DNA from: an uncultured Bacteroidales bacterium | GTDB taxonomy: Bacteria; Bacteroidota; Bacteroidia; Bacteroidales; UBA932 | NCBI GenBank assembly: GCA_947179325.1 | Contig: CAMXAU010000004.1 | Span: 1 to 64,000 of the forward strand | DNA: 64,000 nt | Reading direction: 5' to 3' | In this document: positions 61,688 through 64,000 of the stretch, piece by piece | How positions within the stretch are numbered: the first letter of the stretch is position 1 | How the letters are laid out: the number at the start of each line of letters is the position of its first letter | Notes under the pieces: model-generated | Told to the model about the DNA's origin: nothing | Seen by the model: the letters and a program-made list of their open reading frames with translations, nothing else | Database searches by the model: none | Program-made: the position numbers and the translations under genes

Positions 61688-62779
61688 CTACAAAGAAGTA
61701 TTCTGTTCAACAAGTTTCCAGGAATGTATGTTTATGCTCATCGTCACCCATCTCCAGCCTTCATCGAGCACGAAAATGATGCTGTATTCATCAAGGCGGT
61801 CAAGGAATTCCTGGTCATCCATGTCTTTTCTGTTCTCGCCCTTGACAAGCAGGGCATAGTCCACAAGAGGGACACTTATTATTATCTTTCCGTTTTCATT
61901 GTCGATGACCTTGAGCGTCATCTTGTTTTCTTCAGGGAAATCCGACCTGACAGTGCTTCCGCCCCACAGATATCCGCTCCTGTCCCTTGTCATGAGGCGC
62001 GCCGTGGTAAGTTCCGCAACGACTGCGCTGAAAGACGACACCAGAGACGGGTCCGGGCTGACAATCCCTGCTACACCGCTCTTTGTGCTCCACGCATAGT
62101 ATGTCACAAGGTCGTCAGGAAGCAGTCCGTTATCCCAGTCCATGCTTCCGTTCTCGGCCGTAATAACGAATGCAAACCGGTCCTTGTCCATAGGCTCCCC
62201 TGAAAGCTGCTGCAGCACCACACGGACATTGTTAGTATTTTTCTTCAGTGGCACCGTATATGTGTAGACCCCTTCGGTCTCTCCAAAGACCTGGTCCGGC
62301 AGCCATCCATGGAAGAGCCGGTCAAGGTCTTCGCGTACTTCCGCTGCCCCTCCGTCCGGATATGCGCGCTTCAGCGTGCAGACAAGGTCTTCCCTTGAAG
62401 CCGCGTCCTCCTGGAAGGCAAACGATCCTTTGTCAACTGTGCCGCACCACGCAAGAAGGTCATAGCATCCTGGCGCGACATCCACCGCCATGGCATAGTC
62501 CCCGGACTTCAGGGCCTCACCCTGCTCGGTCTTCCGCCATACTATCTCCCCGTCTTTATCAAGGAGATAAAGGGTCACGCACTCGACCTCATTTGCAAAG
62601 GCATCGGCAAATTTCATGTTCCAGTCATATCGGAATCTCACAAGGTATGTCACCGAGCAATCTCCCTCATCATCGTATATCACACCGCAGGCAACACCAA
62701 TGAGGCAGAAAGACAGCAGGGAAAGCATCCTGCAGCCGGCTTTCTTCATTATACACGACAACTGATTCATGACCATCAC
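61688..62779 (-). CDS. FimB/Mfa2-family fimbrial anchor lipoprotein
   Basis: About 363 residues (alternative start ATG 62749, MKKAGCRMLSLLSFCLIGVA then lipobox Cys). The Mfa2/FimB signature follows the Cys: DDEGDCSVTYLVRFRYDWNM, KFADAFANEVECVTLYLLDK, and CYDLLAWCGTVDKGSF. The end, INIHSWKLVEQNTSL, resembles the last strand of the major subunit. It anchors fimbriae in the outer membrane and limits their length. Confidence 0.8.
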   Translation of the reverse strand: MMVMNQLSCIMKKAGCRMLSLLSFCLIGVACGVIYDDEGDCSVTYLVRFRYDWNMKFADAFANEVECVTLYLLDKDGEIVWRKTEQGEALKSGDYAMAVDVAPGCYDLLAWCGTVDKGSFAFQEDAASREDLVCTLKRAYPDGGAAEVREDLDRLFHGWLPDQVFGETEGVYTYTVPLKKNTNNVRVVLQQLSGEPMDKDRFAFVITAENGSMDWDNGLLPDDLVTYYAWSTKSGVAGIVSPDPSLVSSFSAVVAELTTARLMTRDRSGYLWGGSTVRSDFPEENKMTLKVIDNENGKIIISVPLVDYALLVKGENRKDMDDQEFLDRLDEYSIIFVLDEGWRWVTMSINIHSWKLVEQNTSL

Positions 62780-62845
62780 TTTTCTTGTTGTAAAACCTGT
62801 TTATACATGCCTGTCCATACAGTCAGGCAAATTGTTTCATTCAAA

Positions 62846-62887
62846 TCCAGGAAGAGACAGGAGGGAAACTCCCGCCCCTTTCCTGGA
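62846..62887 (-). promoter_or_regulatory. Hairpin between the major subunit and anchor genes
   Basis: TCCAGGAAA / TTTCCTGGA-type outer stem with an inner GGAG...CTCC stem. It lies in the 130-base gap after the major subunit stop. There is no long T run. It may partly terminate transcription or protect the 3' end, giving more major subunit than anchor. Confidence 0.5.
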
Positions 62888-62909
62888 ATATAATTAATTA
62901 TCTGGCAGA

Positions 62910-64000
62910 TTAGAGGTCAACACCCTGGTTGACAATCTTCCATGAAAGGATATTGATCTGAGCGCCTACATAGTAGGACTCCTTCTCATCATCCTTGTCC
63001 GGAACGATGTTCTCATCCGGGTTATAGATACCTTTTCCGATCTTGGTAAGGCTGTTGACAGTGATTGAATAGAGGTGGTTACGCACGATACCGTAGTTAG
63101 CCTCAAGCACCTCTTCACCAAGAGGACGGAAATGCTGTACAGGAATATTGTAGTACATCAGGCCGTCTTTATATCCGTTTGCCTTGCCATGGTTCTCCTC
63201 GAACGCCTTAAGGCTATCATTGATAGCGGTAAAGTCAGTAATCTCTGTCTCGCCGTTATCGTCTGCAAAAAGCAGAGGAAGTCCCTCGCCCTTCATCTGC
63301 ACATATACGCAGCCGTCCTCACCAGCGACAAGCTCGACATGCTCTGCACCGATCCTGGTATATTTCACACTGCCTTCAACCTCTTCCTTGTAATAAGGGA
63401 GCCCCTCTGTGTAGCCGAGGACGTACTTAAGGAATGAATCAGCGGTATAGAGGATACCGTTGTAGCGGACAAGGTCCTCAAGAGGATTACCGTCAGCATC
63501 ACAGATCTCAGCCTTGAGAATCACACCTGTGACAGCATCACGGTTGCCTGCATATTCTGCAGTGGTCGTGTTCTCGGAGCAATACTCCACACCTCCGATC
63601 ACATTGTTGAGCATGTTTGCCGACCTGTATTCAAGGGTAGAAGCATAATCAGCATTGCCATAGTTGTATGACATGCCCCAGTAGCTGCGGAAATTAGCAG
63701 CATCATTCCAGGCAAAACCCAACTCTCCATCAGTCCAGCTCTCGCTGATGTTCTTCATCATATATGAATCCTTTGCAGTGGCGTTCAGGCCCCATCCGAG
63801 GAATTTGACATAGATGTCAGTCGCACCGATCTCGACAGACTCCCCATTTCCTCCGACAACGCTTCCGCCTTCATCATTGAGGTCACCGGAAACCGTAACG
63901 TTCAGCTTATACAGACCGTTTTCTGTAGCAGCCAGGCTTGAAGATACTCCAAGCGTAACCTTTGCGGCAAGACGCTCAACGTAGATAACCACAGGCTTGG
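62910..64000 (-). CDS. Mfa1-family fimbrial major subunit, 5' end outside the window
   Basis: About 360 C-terminal residues, open to the window edge. VVIYVERLAAKVTLGVSSSL is the typical segment after the first strands of Mfa1-type fimbrillins. Later come YVKFLGWGLNATAKDSYMMK, FRPLGEEVLEANYGIVRNHL, YSITVNSLTKIGKGIYNPDE and the final ILSWKIVNQGVDL. The C-terminal strand probably serves in strand-exchange polymerization. The signal peptide and RgpB-type cleavage site are not visible. Confidence 0.82.
   Translation of the reverse strand, partial: KPVVIYVERLAAKVTLGVSSSLAATENGLYKLNVTVSGDLNDEGGSVVGGNGESVEIGATDIYVKFLGWGLNATAKDSYMMKNISESWTDGELGFAWNDAANFRSYWGMSYNYGNADYASTLEYRSANMLNNVIGGVEYCSENTTTAEYAGNRDAVTGVILKAEICDADGNPLEDLVRYNGILYTADSFLKYVLGYTEGLPYYKEEVEGSVKYTRIGAEHVELVAGEDGCVYVQMKGEGLPLLFADDNGETEITDFTAINDSLKAFEENHGKANGYKDGLMYYNIPVQHFRPLGEEVLEANYGIVRNHLYSITVNSLTKIGKGIYNPDENIVPDKDDEKESYYVGAQINILSWKIVNQGVDL

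Overview
The window is chromosomal DNA from a Bacteroidales bacterium (Bacteroidota). This rests on three SusC/SusD-type polysaccharide loci or related surface systems, FimB/Mfa-type fimbriae, many lipobox signal peptides, a six-repeat ribosomal protein S1, and promoters of the Bacteroidota form TTTG-N19/20-TAnnTTTG. GC content is moderate in most of the window and clearly lower at about 15.6-21.5 kb. The genus cannot be fixed from the sequence alone. No rRNA, tRNA, insertion sequence or CRISPR array was seen.

Layout: 0.3-7.3 kb is a forward polysaccharide utilization locus (PUL) with SusC, SusD, a GH18 endo-N-acetylglucosaminidase-like lipoprotein and a DUF1735/LamG lipoprotein, an arrangement like known N-glycan loci. 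It is followed by an 84-bp tandem repeat array and an ECF sigma gene broken by one stop codon. 8.8-13.1 kb holds a small lipoprotein gene and housekeeping genes (RNase Z, ribosomal protein S1, CorA). 13.2-21.6 kb is an AT-rich accessory island. It begins with a TPR/HTH membrane regulator and continues as a scrambled array of orphan toxin ends (GIY-YIG and PD-(D/E)XK nuclease-like), immunity-like genes, and five partial or complete copies of the start of one outer-membrane beta-barrel gene. Within it lie a truncated type IV pilin-like gene and the last 32 codons of a GspF/PilC-like gene. 21.7-35.8 kb is a second, reverse-strand PUL (GH3, two GH28/GH49-type beta-helix proteins, SusC, SusD, two surface lipoproteins).

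36.5-39.3 kb carries mntP, recR, a BadF-type sugar kinase and pnuC. 39.4-45.2 kb is an RND efflux operon with a divergent AraC-family regulator. 46.3-48.7 kb has a LysR regulator and a split ThrE-type exporter. 48.9-53.0 kb has an FKBP isomerase and the biotin operon bioF-bioG-bioC-bioD. 53.2-57.6 kb runs forward with ZIP and CDF metal transporters, a DUF4491 protein, a GH20 hexosaminidase and a Nudix hydrolase. 57.7-64.0 kb is a reverse-strand Mfa-type fimbrial operon whose major subunit gene runs off the right edge.

Two points stand out. First, two secreted PUL proteins are each thrown out of frame by a long homopolymeric G tract (G8 at 428-435 in susC; G9 on the minus strand at 32684-32692 in a beta-helix gene); these are either slipped-strand phase-variation switches or homopolymer sequencing errors. 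Second, the 13.2-21.6 kb island looks like a recombination-driven toxin/immunity cassette array built on a disrupted pilin/GspF-like locus, with the repeated beta-barrel leader as the probable recombination seed.
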